Source: Thermoguttaceae bacterium (GTDB lineage Bacteria > Planctomycetota > Planctomycetia > Pirellulales > Thermoguttaceae). Taken from it: a stretch of DNA of 64,000 nt. Below the pieces are notes generated by a model that had not been told where the DNA came from, ran no database searches, and saw only the letters and a list, made by a program, of their open reading frames with translations. The stretch spans positions 1 to 64,000 of the forward strand of contig JAQVHZ010000005.1 of NCBI GenBank assembly GCA_028695965.1, in the 5' to 3' direction. The number at the start of each line of letters is the position of its first letter. Positions within the stretch are counted from its first letter, which is position 1. Positions 1 to 9,943 of the stretch are shown piece by piece. Both the position numbers and the translations under genes were made by a program.

Positions 1-278
1 GCCCTCTTGTTCTTTTGACCGTACAAGCGACAGGCATGGCATCGCGTCTTGTCGGGCTGTAAAACGCGGCATTAACAGCGTCGTCATTATATTATAGACG
101 ATCGCGTCGGAGGCGTCGAGTTTTTGAATAGGTTACGCTGGTTTTGCGGATATTTTTTTGCAGCCGCGCCGCTTTTTTCTTGTATTGTTTTGCGTCCGAG
201 TCTATAATAGGGACGCGAGCGGAGAGCGCGCCGCAGAGCTAGTGAATTGCAGGAGAATAGAGAAAGAGGCCGTCGACA
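1..278. other. Upstream intergenic region
   Basis: No coding frame or RNA gene is recognised in this stretch. It ends with a promoter candidate (180-208) and the untranslated leader of the first gene. Confidence 0.5.
180..208 (+). promoter_or_regulatory. Sigma-70-type promoter candidate
   Basis: TTGTAT at 180-185 and a perfect TATAAT at 203-208 are separated by 17 bases. The predicted transcript would start near 215 and read into the membrane protein gene that starts at 279. Confidence 0.55.
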
Positions 279-2222
279 ATGAGTGAAGTTGGAGCAGACC
301 GCGCGGAAACTCGAACGGCGTTAGCGCGCAACAGCGCGTATGCGGCGTTTTTTCTTTTTTTGGTCTTCTTTTTTGGGGTTCGATACGGCGATTATCTTCG
401 CGTCGTGAGCGCCTATTCGCTCTTTCCGCCGACGGTTAGCGAATTATCTTTTGTCTTTGATCCGGGCGGCGCGCTGGAATTTCTGGCGCTCCTGACGGCG
501 TCGACCTTTTCGCTGCCGCCGCTTGGCGGCTCGGTCTTGGCGGCTTTGGCGCTTGCGGTCGCGCGAACGGCGTTTCTGCTTTGGCGCTTGCCGGACGGGA
601 AATCGCTTTGGTTCTTTTGCCTGTCGTTTCTTCCGGGCGCCTTGGCTTCGGCGCTCTTTATCGGGGTCGGGCTCAACGCGTTTGAATCGACGCACGGGGT
701 CTTTTTTCTTTCGCAGACGTACGGCGTTCTGCTAGCGCTCTTGGGGGCGCTTGCGCTTCGCGGCTTCACGAGCAGGACGGCGGTCGTTCTGGTCTATTTC
801 TGGGCCTATCCGCTCATTGGCGCGCATTCTTTCGCTATGTGCGCGGCGCACCTCTTGGCGCTTTGGGCGCGCGCGGTCGGCGAACGGAAGGATCGGGCGC
901 CCGCGCGTTCGGACGTCTCTGCGGCGCTTCTTGCGTTGGCGGTCTGCGTCGCGGCGCCGCTGTTTTGGAACGTTTCGGACCGTTCGCTGCGCGCGGTCTG
1001 CCTGGCGGGGCTCGTCGAAGAGACGACCGTTTCTATCGCGCCGCCAACGTTGCTGCGGCTGAATATTCTCATGGCGCTCCTGGGCGCGGCTATTCTGGTC
1101 GGGGGCGCCGCCTCGGCGATCGCTTGCGTTTTGCGCGATCGGAAGTCGAATCCAGCTCAAACGAAGAAGAAGGGGCGCCGAGCGAAGGGGTCGAAAGGTC
1201 CGGCGGACCAAGCGCCCGCGGCGAAGCCGAAGCGCCTCGACGATTCGGCGGCGGTATTTGCCGCGCTCGTTATTTTGGCGCTTGCGCTTTGGCATACGGC
1301 GCCTAAGGACGCGAGCTTTTTCGCAACGACGGGCGTTGCAAAACATTTGCGCAGCGGGAATTGGGACGGCGTCTTAGAGGCTGAGGCGCGCGTTCCCCGA
1401 CCGAAAGACGCGTTGATTTCCGCGCGATTCCTAGCGCTCTATAAAAAGGGCGAATTGGGCGAACGACTCTTCGAACGTCCGGTCGTTTCCGGAGAAAAGC
1501 TCTGGTTTGAAATTCCTCCTCATCGAACTTTTGCGGGCGCCGTCCTTGAACATTGGGGCTTCTATAATTTAGCGGCTCGGACGGCGACGAATAATTACGT
1601 TGCGACTCGGGGCCGCTCGATTCCGGCGACGAAGACGCTTGCAGTCTGCGCGTTGGCTAACGGGGACGAGGCGTTGGCGCGGCGCTATCTTTTGCGCTTA
1701 GAGCGTTCGATCTCGACGCGCGGGCGCGACTGGTCCGCGGAGCTGCGTTCTCAGGTCGACGCGACGGCGCCTATTCTGACCGGGGAAGATTATATTGCGA
1801 CGCGGATAGATTATGTCGATGAAATTGTCGCCGACGGCCTGGCGCTCCGCGCGGACTTTGTCGAATCGGGCGGCGCGGACGAGCTGAACGTTTGGGAGGC
1901 GCGGCTGGCGTTTGCCCTTTTACGGGGCGATTTCGAGACGTTTTCTTCGGAGTTGGAGCCGTATTGGACCGCTTCGGGCAAGGGCGCGCTTCCTCGGGCG
2001 TTTCAGGAGAGCGCGCTCTTTTTGGAGCGGCTCAATCAATTGGACGCCTCCAACTTTGGGATCGAACAGGCGCTGCGCGACCGGTTCAGCGAATTTGTCA
2101 AGTATGTCGAACTTTATGATAAGACGCGCGACCAAGCGCTCCTGGAGGGTATGAGCGCCGAATTTGGCGATACCGCGTGGTTCTATTTCCTATTTGTGTC
2201 CGGTACGGGCGGGGATTTGTGA
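279..2222 (+). CDS. Polytopic membrane protein, DUF6057-like
   Basis: A 647-residue protein of unknown function. The first ~290 residues contain a series of hydrophobic segments, so this half lies in the inner membrane. A basic Lys/Arg-rich loop follows at about 290-315, then one more membrane segment (VFAALVILALALWH), then a soluble, helix-rich C-terminal half with Trp/Leu/Arg periodicity like degenerate TPR repeats. The layout recalls the DUF6057 family, best known to me from Bacteroidota, where it also precedes TolB-like proteins; this assignment is from memory and is uncertain. The next gene starts 9 bases after the stop, so the two are probably an operon and may form one envelope complex. 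Confidence 0.75.
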   Translation: MSEVGADRAETRTALARNSAYAAFFLFLVFFFGVRYGDYLRVVSAYSLFPPTVSELSFVFDPGGALEFLALLTASTFSLPPLGGSVLAALALAVARTAFLLWRLPDGKSLWFFCLSFLPGALASALFIGVGLNAFESTHGVFFLSQTYGVLLALLGALALRGFTSRTAVVLVYFWAYPLIGAHSFAMCAAHLLALWARAVGERKDRAPARSDVSAALLALAVCVAAPLFWNVSDRSLRAVCLAGLVEETTVSIAPPTLLRLNILMALLGAAILVGGAASAIACVLRDRKSNPAQTKKKGRRAKGSKGPADQAPAAKPKRLDDSAAVFAALVILALALWHTAPKDASFFATTGVAKHLRSGNWDGVLEAEARVPRPKDALISARFLALYKKGELGERLFERPVVSGEKLWFEIPPHRTFAGAVLEHWGFYNLAARTATNNYVATRGRSIPATKTLAVCALANGDEALARRYLLRLERSISTRGRDWSAELRSQVDATAPILTGEDYIATRIDYVDEIVADGLALRADFVESGGADELNVWEARLAFALLRGDFETFSSELEPYWTASGKGALPRAFQESALFLERLNQLDASNFGIEQALRDRFSEFVKYVELYDKTRDQALLEGMSAEFGDTAWFYFLFVSGTGGDL

Positions 2223-2231
2223 GGGCGCTGC

Positions 2232-3851
2232 ATGATGAAGAAATTTGGATCTGGCTCGACCGCTCGACCTTTTCGGAGCCCCCGGGCTTTGCGGTTCTGG
2301 GGGACTTTTCTTGCCGCCTGTTTGGTCGGCAGCGCTGCGTGGCTGTTCGTTCACGCGCCGAAAGATCTGGACAAGCTCGAGGCGAGCGGCCAAGTTGTCG
2401 AGACGGACGAAGCGCCGAGGCTCTATCCGGATTACGCGGGCGTCGTCGTTCCGCCTAATATCGCGCCGCTGAATTTTGAGATTCAAGAGGACGGGCAGGA
2501 ATATTTGACGCGCTTTTCTATCGACGAGGGCTATTCTTTCGTCGCCGCGGGCCAGAAGACGGACGTCCGCCGGAAGGCGTGGCGCCGGCTTTTGGAAGGG
2601 GCGAAGGGGAAGAGGATCAAGGTCGAGGTTTTTGCACGCGCCGATAAGAAGAGTTGGAAGGCGTTTGCGCCGGTCTTTATCGACGTTGCGGAAGAGCCGA
2701 TCGACCGCTGGCTTCATTACCGGTTAATCGAGCCGGGGTACGAGTATTTCAGCCGCGTCGTTCTGGCGCAGCGCGATCTTGAATCGTTCGACGAACAGGT
2801 TTGGTTCAACGCGCGCATGGTCGACAGCAGGACGTGCGTCAATTGCCATACGTTCCAGGACCATAAGACGGATAATTTCCTTGTCCATATGCGCCGCGTC
2901 CACGCCGGAACGCTCCTCTGCGCCGACGGCGAGCTCGCTAAGCTCGATCCGAAAATACCGAGCGATCCTTTGGGCGTCGCGTACGCCGCTTGGCATCCTC
3001 GCGAGCCTCTCGTCGCGTTCTCGTCGAATTCGACGTTCCAGATGTTCCACGCGACGTCTCCAGATCGTATCGAAGTCTTGGACGCCGCGTCGGACCTCGT
3101 GCTCTTCGACGTCGAGAAACGAGCGAGCGCGCCCATTTGCTTGACCGACGAGCTCTTTGAGACGTTCCCCGCGTGGTCGCCCGACGGAACCGCGCTTTAT
3201 TACTGCGTTGCAAAATCCCCTTATTCCGCTCAAGAGGAAGAATCGGACCTGTCGCCAACGGGCGGAACCGACGCTTTCGGCAACCCGAAACTTGCCGAAT
3301 TTGATCGCCGCAAGGTCGAAGCGCTCGGCGTCTATTCAGATTTCCATTACAGCTTGGCGCGCCGTTCGTTCGACCCGGCGGGACGCGCGTTCGGGGAGCC
3401 GGAGACGCTCGTCGACGCCGAGGCGCTCGGCAAGAGCGTCGCGCATCCTCGCGTGTCGCCCGACGGTAAGACGCTCGTTTATACCCTTTCGAAATACGGA
3501 ACCTTTCCTATCTGGCGCCGGGACGCGGATCTTTGGTCGCTCGACTTGTCGACGGGCGAAACGCGCGCGCTTGAGGAGCTTAACAGCGGCGAGTCGGAGA
3601 GTTGGCACGAATGGGATTCGTCCGGCCGCTGGCTCTTTTTCAGCTCGCGCCGGGACGACGGCGCGTATACTCGCGTCTATATCGCGCATTATTCGGAGGA
3701 CGGGAAATGGTCGAAGCCGTTTCTGCTTCCGCAGCGCGACCCAGAACAGAATATCGAGCTGATGAAATCGTATAATTTGCCGACCCCGACGTCCGAACCG
3801 ATGAAAATTAAGCCTCGAAAAATAGTTCGCGCCGGTCGGCGCCCTTGTTAA
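2232..3851 (+). CDS. Membrane-anchored mono-heme TolB-like beta-propeller protein
   Basis: A 539-residue envelope protein. An N-terminal membrane segment at about 27-42 (WGTFLAACLVGSAAWLF) anchors it with the rest outside. One c-type heme site, CVNCH, lies at residues 202-206. After it come TolB/WD40-like (PD40) blades with repeats such as PAWSPDGTALYY and PRVSPDGKTLVY, running to the C terminus. The domain order (heme motif, then propeller) resembles TolB-like cytochrome proteins of Bacteroidota and Planctomycetota. Substrate and redox partner are unknown. It is probably co-transcribed with the membrane protein 9 bases upstream. It needs a cytochrome c maturation system, which is not in this window. 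Confidence 0.8.
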   Translation: MMKKFGSGSTARPFRSPRALRFWGTFLAACLVGSAAWLFVHAPKDLDKLEASGQVVETDEAPRLYPDYAGVVVPPNIAPLNFEIQEDGQEYLTRFSIDEGYSFVAAGQKTDVRRKAWRRLLEGAKGKRIKVEVFARADKKSWKAFAPVFIDVAEEPIDRWLHYRLIEPGYEYFSRVVLAQRDLESFDEQVWFNARMVDSRTCVNCHTFQDHKTDNFLVHMRRVHAGTLLCADGELAKLDPKIPSDPLGVAYAAWHPREPLVAFSSNSTFQMFHATSPDRIEVLDAASDLVLFDVEKRASAPICLTDELFETFPAWSPDGTALYYCVAKSPYSAQEEESDLSPTGGTDAFGNPKLAEFDRRKVEALGVYSDFHYSLARRSFDPAGRAFGEPETLVDAEALGKSVAHPRVSPDGKTLVYTLSKYGTFPIWRRDADLWSLDLSTGETRALEELNSGESESWHEWDSSGRWLFFSSRRDDGAYTRVYIAHYSEDGKWSKPFLLPQRDPEQNIELMKSYNLPTPTSEPMKIKPRKIVRAGRRPC

Positions 3852-3994
3852 ATTGAGCTTAACGCCTTACAATATCTGGAGGCGCCCTTTCGTTTTGCCT
3901 ATCGAGAGGGCGTTCTTCACGGCGTTTTTGCCCCATATGCGCGGCATAAACTCCTTTTAACACCATTGCTCACGAATAAAAGAAATATAATCCT

Positions 3995-5497
3995 ATGAAT
4001 AACGCCGAAACGGAAAGTTCTTCTCTTGCAAGCCGCTTCTCAGACGCATACGACGTCGTCGTCGTCGGTTCAGGCCTTGCGGGCATGACGGCCGCGAACG
4101 TCTTGGGTCGGGGCGGTCATAAGGTCCTTTTGCTGGAACGCCACTATAAACTTGGCGGTCTTGCGACGTGGTTCAGACGCGAAAAGGGCGAGCATATTTT
4201 CGACGTTTCCCTGCACGGTTTTCCGGTCGGCATGATCAAGAGCTGCCGCCGTTACTGGAACCAAGAGATTGCGGATCGCATCGTCCAACTTCCTCGGATC
4301 AAATTTGACAATCCTCAATTCACGCTGACGACGACGTTCAATCGCGAAGATTTCACGCGCTTGCTCGTCGAGCGTTTCGGACTAGCCCCGGAGACGGTCA
4401 AGGCGTTCTTTGACGAAGCGCGCAATCAGACGCATTACGACGACCAAACGAAGACGACGCGCGAACTTTTCGACCAGTTCTTCCCGGGCCGTCCCGACGT
4501 CGCGCGGCTCCTGATGGAGCCGATCACCTATGCGAACGGCTCGACGCTCGAAGACCCCGCGCTGACTTACGGGATTGTCTTCTCGAACTTTATGTCGAAG
4601 GGCGTCTTCACGTTCCAAGGGGGCACGGATCTCCTGGTGAAGATGATGCGCGAAGAGCTCGTCAAGAATGGCGTCGATATTGCGCTTAACTCTCCTGTTG
4701 AGAAGATTATTATCGAACATGGCGCCGTTGCGGGCGTTAAGGTTGCGGACGGACCAATGACGGTCGAGTCTCCTGAAATCGGGGGCGTTCCGAAAACCGT
4801 TTCGCCCCTTGCCGGTAAGACGATTAAGACGCGCTCGGTTCTTTCGAACGCCAATTTGAAGGGCACGATCTTCAACTTGGTCGGCCGCGAATATTTCGAG
4901 CCGGAATTTGTCGCGGAAGCGGAGGCGGTCCGGCTGAATAATTCGAGCGTTCAGGTCTATATTGCGCTGAAAGAAGGCGAGACGCTCGACGAAGAACGAT
5001 GCGGCGACCTGCTCTTTACGTCGGTTGCGCCCGAATTCCGCGCCGATTGGCTCCTTAGCCGCAATATTACGAGCCGCACCTATTCGTTCTACTATCCGAA
5101 GACGCGCCCGGGCACGGATCGATATTACGTCGTCGCGAGCTCGAACGCGCGATACGAAGATTGGGCGAATTTGAGCGACGAAGCGTACGAAGAGAGCAAA
5201 AAAGACCTCATCGAAACGACGCTCGACGCGCTCGACAAGTACGTGCCCGGCATACGCGAGAAGGCCGCGTACGTCGAAGCGGCGACCCCGAAGACGTTTC
5301 GAGATTATACCGACCACTGGCTCGGCGCGAGCTTCGGCACGAAATACGAAGGTCTTGCGGTCAGCCGCGCGCTGGGCTCGAAGATCCCCGGCTTGTATCA
5401 CGCGGGCAGCGTCGGAATCATTATGTCCGGCTGGCTCGGCGCGGTCAACTACGGCGTCATCGCCGCAAACGACGTCGACCAATTCTTGATGACTTGA
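3995..5497 (+). CDS. FAD-dependent oxidoreductase, phytoene desaturase/CrtISO-like
   Basis: A 500-residue flavoenzyme of the phytoene desaturase/carotenoid isomerase superfamily. The N-terminal dinucleotide-binding fold is clear: [18 protein letters not shown] (GxGxxG at residues 25-30), ending in the acidic LLLERH strand and the LGGLATWF motif. The C terminus carries the matching FAD motif around [15 protein letters not shown]. The family saturates or desaturates polyprenyl or acyl chains, but this substrate cannot be read from sequence. The next gene, a FabZ-like dehydratase, follows 12 bases later and suggests an acyl-ACP or lipid role rather than plain carotenoid synthesis. There is no phytoene synthase nearby. 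Confidence 0.85.
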   Translation: MNNAETESSSLASRFSDAYDVVVVGSGLAGMTAANVLGRGGHKVLLLERHYKLGGLATWFRREKGEHIFDVSLHGFPVGMIKSCRRYWNQEIADRIVQLPRIKFDNPQFTLTTTFNREDFTRLLVERFGLAPETVKAFFDEARNQTHYDDQTKTTRELFDQFFPGRPDVARLLMEPITYANGSTLEDPALTYGIVFSNFMSKGVFTFQGGTDLLVKMMREELVKNGVDIALNSPVEKIIIEHGAVAGVKVADGPMTVESPEIGGVPKTVSPLAGKTIKTRSVLSNANLKGTIFNLVGREYFEPEFVAEAEAVRLNNSSVQVYIALKEGETLDEERCGDLLFTSVAPEFRADWLLSRNITSRTYSFYYPKTRPGTDRYYVVASSNARYEDWANLSDEAYEESKKDLIETTLDALDKYVPGIREKAAYVEAATPKTFRDYTDHWLGASFGTKYEGLAVSRALGSKIPGLYHAGSVGIIMSGWLGAVNYGVIAANDVDQFLMT

Positions 5498-5509
5498 CGA
5501 GGTGATATT

Positions 5510-5998
5510 GTGTCTGATCATTTGACGAACAACGAATCGAGCGCCGATTCCCGCGCCGTGATTTTGGCGGCGATTCCGCATCGCGCCCCGTTCCTTTTTG
5601 TCGACGAGATTTTGACGTGGACGGACGAGGAAATTGTTTGCGCGTATCGGTTTAAAGAAGACGAGTTCTTCTTTGCGGGCCATTATCCTAATTCGCCGAT
5701 CGTTCCCGGCGTCGTCTTGTGCGAATCGGCGATGCAGGCGGGCGCGGTCTATATGACGCGTTTTTTCAGCGAGGCGGACGGCGAGTCGGGCAAGGTCCCG
5801 GTCGTCGGGCGCATGAACGACGTGAAGTTCCGCCAGCTCGTTCAGCCGGGGGACCGCGTCGAACAGCGCGTCTCTCTCAAAGAGAAGATTGCCGGCGTCT
5901 ATATGCTCCGCGCAAAAGTAACTTGCGAAGGGAAGACGGTCGTTACGTTCGACTTCGCCGTTACGATGACGGATCAGCCTTCCAAAGACGCAGTGTGA
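5510..5998 (+). CDS. FabZ-like 3-hydroxyacyl-ACP dehydratase
   Basis: A 162-residue hotdog-fold protein of the FabZ family, which removes water from 3-hydroxyacyl-ACP in fatty acid synthesis. The catalytic motif FFAGHYPNSPIVPGVVLCESA supplies His58 and Glu72, matching the FabZ His/Glu pair. Translation starts at a GTG. The start is fixed by a strong Shine-Dalgarno sequence, GAGGTGAT, at 5500-5507 just upstream. The gene is tightly coupled to the FAD enzyme before it. Because it sits outside a fab cluster, it may be a specialised paralogue serving a lipid or polyene product; that is inference. A strong terminator follows at 6004. Confidence 0.9.
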   Translation: MSDHLTNNESSADSRAVILAAIPHRAPFLFVDEILTWTDEEIVCAYRFKEDEFFFAGHYPNSPIVPGVVLCESAMQAGAVYMTRFFSEADGESGKVPVVGRMNDVKFRQLVQPGDRVEQRVSLKEKIAGVYMLRAKVTCEGKTVVTFDFAVTMTDQPSKDAV

Positions 5999-6003
5999 TT
6001 GAG

Positions 6004-6044
6004 ACGCCTCGCTCGCGCGTCTGTATTCGGCGAGGCGTTTTTTG
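6004..6044 (+). terminator. Intrinsic terminator after the FabZ-like gene
   Basis: Inverted repeat ACGCCTCGC (6004-6012) and GCGAGGCGT (6030-6038), a 9-bp stem, is followed by a run of T. Confidence 0.85.
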
Positions 6045-6107
6045 TTCATCGCTTAGTTAAAGAAGAGCGTTATCGCTTCTTTTGCACCTTATTATAAGGA
6101 TATTCTC

Positions 6108-9100
6108 ATGACGATTAGAGTTTGCCTCTTCGTACTTGCTTTGCTCTCCTTTGCCGCAGCGCCGACTTTTGGCGAGTACGCCGACTGGAAATTTGACGCC
6201 GAGCAGTTTGAGGCGCGTCTCTTTGACGATTGGCTTATGCAAGACGTCCCTAACGCCGAGGAGCGCGCGGCGCTCTTTGCGGACGCCTCTTTTGCCGAAG
6301 AAGCGAGCCTTGTCGAAGGCGTCGTCGACAGCTTGGAGACGGATGCCGACGCGCTGCGCGAGCGGCTCGAACAGCTTGTCGCCGACAGCGTTTCCGGGGA
6401 TTCTAGCGCGTGGCGCGAACTCTATGCGGACGCCTGCCGCGCTCGACGCGCGGAACGGTTGGAACTGGCGGTCGAGCTTGCGCCTCAATTCGTCTACACG
6501 AAGCATTACGTGATGGGCGCGAGCCATTACGCGTACACCGAAGACGTAACGGACGAGGCGTTTTTTGACACGAGCGCCGATCTTCAGCCGGGCAGTCAGC
6601 TGTGTATGGCGACCTTTATGCCGGACGGCACGATCGCGCACGAGGTCCTTGTGGAGACGCCGACCGGCACGATCCGCGATCCGGACGTCTCTTGGGACGG
6701 TACGAGAGTCCTTTTCGCAATGCGAACGAGCCTCGACAAAGACGATTTTCATCTCTACGAATACGACGTTGCGACGCGAGAGACGCGTCAACTGACGTTT
6801 GGGCTCGGCGTGTGCGATATGGAGCCGTGCTACCTTCCGAACGGGGACTTGCTCTTTATTTCGACGCGCTGCGGTCAGATCACCGACTGCTGGTGGACGG
6901 AAGTTTCCAACCTCTATACCTGCGACGGGGACGGACGCTTTCTGCGCCGCGTTTCCGTCGACCAAGTAACGGTCAATTACCCGACGGTCCTTGACGACGG
7001 GCGCGTTATCTATACGCGTTGGGACTACAACGACCGCGGCCATATCTACGTTCAGCCTCTTTTCCAGATGAACGCGGACGGCACGGCGCAGACGGAATTT
7101 TACGGAAACAACTCGTATTTTCCGACCGCTTTTCTGCACTCTCGCGGAATCCCCGGCTCTGATAAAGTCGTTTCGATTCTCGGCGGTCATCATGCGTATC
7201 AACACGGCAAACTTGGCCTTGTCGACCGGTCGAAAGGAACGCAAGGGAATTCCGGCGTGCAGCTCCTCGCGCCCGTGAGGGTTCCGGAAGAAGTGATTGT
7301 CGACCGGTATGGACAAGAAGGCGAGCTGTTCCAATATCCTTATCCGCTCGACGAGGACACGCTTTTCGTCGCGTATCTTCCAGAAGGCTCGAACGAACGT
7401 ACGTACAAGCCCACGTTCGGCGTCTATTGGTTCGATCATGACGGGAATCGCGAATTGTTGTGCTACGACCCCGCGATCAGCTGCGGACAGCCGATTCCGT
7501 TTGTCGAACGGGACGTCCCGACGATGCGCCCGAGTCAAGTCGACCTGACGAAGAAGGCGGGACAATTTTATGTCCAGGACGTTTACAAAGGGCCCGGCCT
7601 TACTGGAATCGAGCGAGGGACTGTTAAAGCGCTGCGGGTCGTCGCGCTCGAATACCGCCCGATCGGAGTCGGTTGGAACTGGCATTCGGGCGAGGCGGGC
7701 GACTCGATGGTCTCGACGCCCTGCTCGATCGGGAGCGGCACGTGGGACGTCAAGCGCGTCTTGGGCGAAGTTCCGGTCGAAGAGGACGGCTCGGCGTTCT
7801 TTGAAGTTCCCGCGCTGACTCCGGTCTACTTCCAACTTCTGGACCGCAACGGGGACGTCGTTCAGACGATGCGCAGCTGGTCGACGCTGCAGCCGGGCGA
7901 AACCTTCGCGTGCGTCGGCTGTCACGAGCCGAAAGGGGCGTCTATTGGGAACGTAACGACGGCGAGCGGTTCGACGACAATGGCGCTTCGCAAGGGCGTC
8001 GCGCAGCTCGCGCCGGTTCTCTTCCCGGGCGAAGGCTATATGCAAGACGCGGGGTTCAGCTACTTGCGCGACGTCCAGCCGATTTTGGATAAATATTGCG
8101 TTTCGTGCCATTCGGGCGGCGAAGACGCCGACGGCGAGAAGCGACCGTTCAGCCTGATGGCGAACGATATGGCGCGACCCGATCCGACCGACGAGTATGT
8201 AAAGATCTACGACGAGCAGAAGCGTATTTTTGCCGACTCGTACGTGAAATTGACGCATCGCGGCAATAATAAGAACGACTATATCCGCTGGCTGGGGATC
8301 CAAGATCGGCCGTCGATGCTGCCGCCCTATTATTCGGGCGCGGCGCTGAGCCCGATGATCGCGATGCTTCGCGGTAAGGAGCATATGGCAAAGGACGCGG
8401 ATCTTCCTAAACGGCCGACAGTTTCCGACGAGCTGTACGAGGCGCATAAGGACGTCAATATCGACGAACAATCGCTGAAAACGATCGCAATGTGGATCGA
8501 CCTGCTCGTGCCCTACTGCGGCGACTATCTCGAAGCGAACCGATGGTCGCGCGGCGAACGCGCCTGGTACGAATATTATCTTGCGAAACGCGAGCGCAAC
8601 GCGGAGATTGTCGCCGACAACGTCGCGAAGAAGATTGAAGCGGACGCCGAGGGGACGGAGTTCCAGCTTGCCGATTTCCAACAATTCGACGCCGGCGGCC
8701 TTGAGTATCGCGAAGAGTTTGTCAAGGCGTGGCTTGAACGTCAACTTCCGACCCGATGCGCTAAGTCGGGCGCCGAGAACGTCTATCGCAATTTGGCGCT
8801 GAATCCGGACGATATTCAAGGGGACGGGGAGATGCAGACCGAGTATCCGCACGCCGTCTCCAACAGCGAATATGCGTACCTTGCCGCCGCGGCGGCGAAA
8901 AACGCGATCGACGGGGATCCGGAAACGTCGTGGACCCCGAATTTGCGAACCGACGCGTGGCTGAACGTCGATTTCGGGCACGAAGTTGAGATCGATAAGA
9001 TTGTCGTTCAGTTTGCTGAAGGCGTCGACAAAGAATCGAGCGCAAGAACGACGACCGTCGAGTTCTCCGACGGCTCGACCGAGACGATCAAGCTCATGCC

Positions 9101-9239
9101 GACGTCGGAACCGCAAGCCTTTACGTTCGACAAACGGCGCGTCGTTCGCGTTCGGCTTGTCGGCTTCGTGGAGGAAGAACTGCCGCCGACGTCGTTCAGC
9201 GTCGCGGAACTTGAAGTTTGGGGCGTCTCTGTAGAGTAG
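6108..9239 (+). CDS. Secreted HzsA-related diheme protein with C-terminal discoidin-like domain (copy 1)
   Basis: A 1043-residue exported protein. Signal peptide at residues 1-23 (cleavage near TFGEYA). The middle is a TolB-like propeller with blades such as DPDVSWDGTRVLFAM and the conserved stretch TRCGQITDCWWTEVSN and RWDYNDRG, typical of HzsA-related proteins of non-anammox Planctomycetota. Two c-type heme motifs follow: CVGCH at 602-606 and CVSCH at 664-668, the second in a planctomycete cytochrome-type context (DVQPILDKYCVSCH). From about 890 to the end lies an F5/8 type C (discoidin-like) domain with NAIDGDPETSW, suggesting carbohydrate or cell-surface binding. The anammox enzyme makes hydrazine; nothing here implies that activity. 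AAGGA upstream of 6108 supports the start. Confidence 0.85.
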   Translation: MTIRVCLFVLALLSFAAAPTFGEYADWKFDAEQFEARLFDDWLMQDVPNAEERAALFADASFAEEASLVEGVVDSLETDADALRERLEQLVADSVSGDSSAWRELYADACRARRAERLELAVELAPQFVYTKHYVMGASHYAYTEDVTDEAFFDTSADLQPGSQLCMATFMPDGTIAHEVLVETPTGTIRDPDVSWDGTRVLFAMRTSLDKDDFHLYEYDVATRETRQLTFGLGVCDMEPCYLPNGDLLFISTRCGQITDCWWTEVSNLYTCDGDGRFLRRVSVDQVTVNYPTVLDDGRVIYTRWDYNDRGHIYVQPLFQMNADGTAQTEFYGNNSYFPTAFLHSRGIPGSDKVVSILGGHHAYQHGKLGLVDRSKGTQGNSGVQLLAPVRVPEEVIVDRYGQEGELFQYPYPLDEDTLFVAYLPEGSNERTYKPTFGVYWFDHDGNRELLCYDPAISCGQPIPFVERDVPTMRPSQVDLTKKAGQFYVQDVYKGPGLTGIERGTVKALRVVALEYRPIGVGWNWHSGEAGDSMVSTPCSIGSGTWDVKRVLGEVPVEEDGSAFFEVPALTPVYFQLLDRNGDVVQTMRSWSTLQPGETFACVGCHEPKGASIGNVTTASGSTTMALRKGVAQLAPVLFPGEGYMQDAGFSYLRDVQPILDKYCVSCHSGGEDADGEKRPFSLMANDMARPDPTDEYVKIYDEQKRIFADSYVKLTHRGNNKNDYIRWLGIQDRPSMLPPYYSGAALSPMIAMLRGKEHMAKDADLPKRPTVSDELYEAHKDVNIDEQSLKTIAMWIDLLVPYCGDYLEANRWSRGERAWYEYYLAKRERNAEIVADNVAKKIEADAEGTEFQLADFQQFDAGGLEYREEFVKAWLERQLPTRCAKSGAENVYRNLALNPDDIQGDGEMQTEYPHAVSNSEYAYLAAAAAKNAIDGDPETSWTPNLRTDAWLNVDFGHEVEIDKIVVQFAEGVDKESSARTTTVEFSDGSTETIKLMPTSEPQAFTFDKRRVVRVRLVGFVEEELPPTSFSVAELEVWGVSVE

Positions 9240-9247
9240 AATAACGT

Positions 9248-9263
9248 CCTCATATTGCAGCCT
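9248..9263 (+). repeat. Short direct repeat, copy 1
   Basis: CCTCATATTGCAGCCT, directly after the stop codon of the first HzsA-related gene. An identical copy lies at 9653-9668 and a degenerate one (CTCATGTTGCAGCC) at 11662-11675. Confidence 0.7.
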
Positions 9264-9279
9264 TAATCAATCCGGTTAA

Positions 9280-9340
9280 CACAAAGAGCTCGGGCTTCCC
9301 AGCCTTCCAGTTTGGGGAGCCCGAGCTCTTTGTGTTTTTG
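9280..9340 (+). terminator. Strong intrinsic terminator after HzsA-related copy 1
   Basis: Near-perfect stem of about 20 bp: CACAAAGAGCTCGGGCT (9280-9296) pairs with AGCCCGAGCTCTTTGTG (ending 9334), followed by TTTTTG. Confidence 0.9.
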
Positions 9341-9652
9341 TCGGAAGGAGTAACAAAGCGCCTATAGCTGAACAATACTGTCGACAACGTAAAGGGCGTT
9401 TGCCCACGCCGCGCGGCGGCGAGCGCGCTATCAGCTCTTCGTCAAAGGCGGCGGACTGACTCTAATAAAACGAGCCTCATATTGTCGCGTGTAAATTTTT
9501 CTGACGATTGCAACAGCGGTTTAGGAAAAAATTTTGACTTTTTTCGAATAGGGGCTTGACTCTGCAGACGTCCGCGTCGCATTTGGTTATAATGGACAGG
9601 CGAAGGAGTTTTAAGAAGACTCAAAACGGAACGGGGTTCATCGTTACGTTTG

Positions 9653-9668
9653 CCTCATATTGCAGCCT
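9653..9668 (+). repeat. Short direct repeat, copy 2
   Basis: Identical 16-base copy of CCTCATATTGCAGCCT, 405 bases from the first. Downstream bases (GAGTCAAA against TAATCAAT) are partly similar, so the repeat unit may be longer and degenerate. Confidence 0.7.
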
Positions 9669-9943
9669 GAGTCAAACCAGCAACCGATAGACTCCGTTAT
9701 TTTTGAACCTTCCGAATCGGGAATGCAAAGTTTTGCTCGAAACACAACTCAAGATTGAAGGCGTATTATTCTCGCCTGTTGGTAAAGTCTTGGCAATTAT
9801 CGCAAACTAATTTGGTTGCAACATGAGTATGTTACAAAACTAGCGTCAACACGTCCTAGAACTCCCTGCACGCACGCTTTGTCGTCTGCGCAGGGAATTT
9901 AAAAGCATATAGGAACTAATATAACGCTGTGAGGCGAGTCATT

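Larger units (their letters stand above)
9240..9943. other. Long intergenic region with terminator and repeats
   Basis: About 700 bases with no convincing gene. It holds a strong terminator (9280-9340), two exact copies of CCTCATATTGCAGCCT (9248-9263 and 9653-9668), a related partial copy (CCTCATATTGTCGCG near 9475), and a lone TATAAT at 9588-9593 without a well-placed -35 box. The base composition is more AT-rich than the flanking HzsA-related genes. Confidence 0.6.

Noticed and set aside
4382-6049. 555-residue minus-strand frame opposite the FAD enzyme and FabZ-like gene
   Set aside because: Shadow of the true genes; arginine-rich composition and no motif.
6057-9116. 1019-residue minus-strand reading frame opposite copy 1
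   Set aside because: Its Arg/Val-rich low-complexity composition is the antisense shadow of a strongly biased gene; it has no recognisable domain.
9556-9593. Promoter TTGACT with TATAAT
   Set aside because: The spacing is 26 bases, too long for a sigma-70 promoter.
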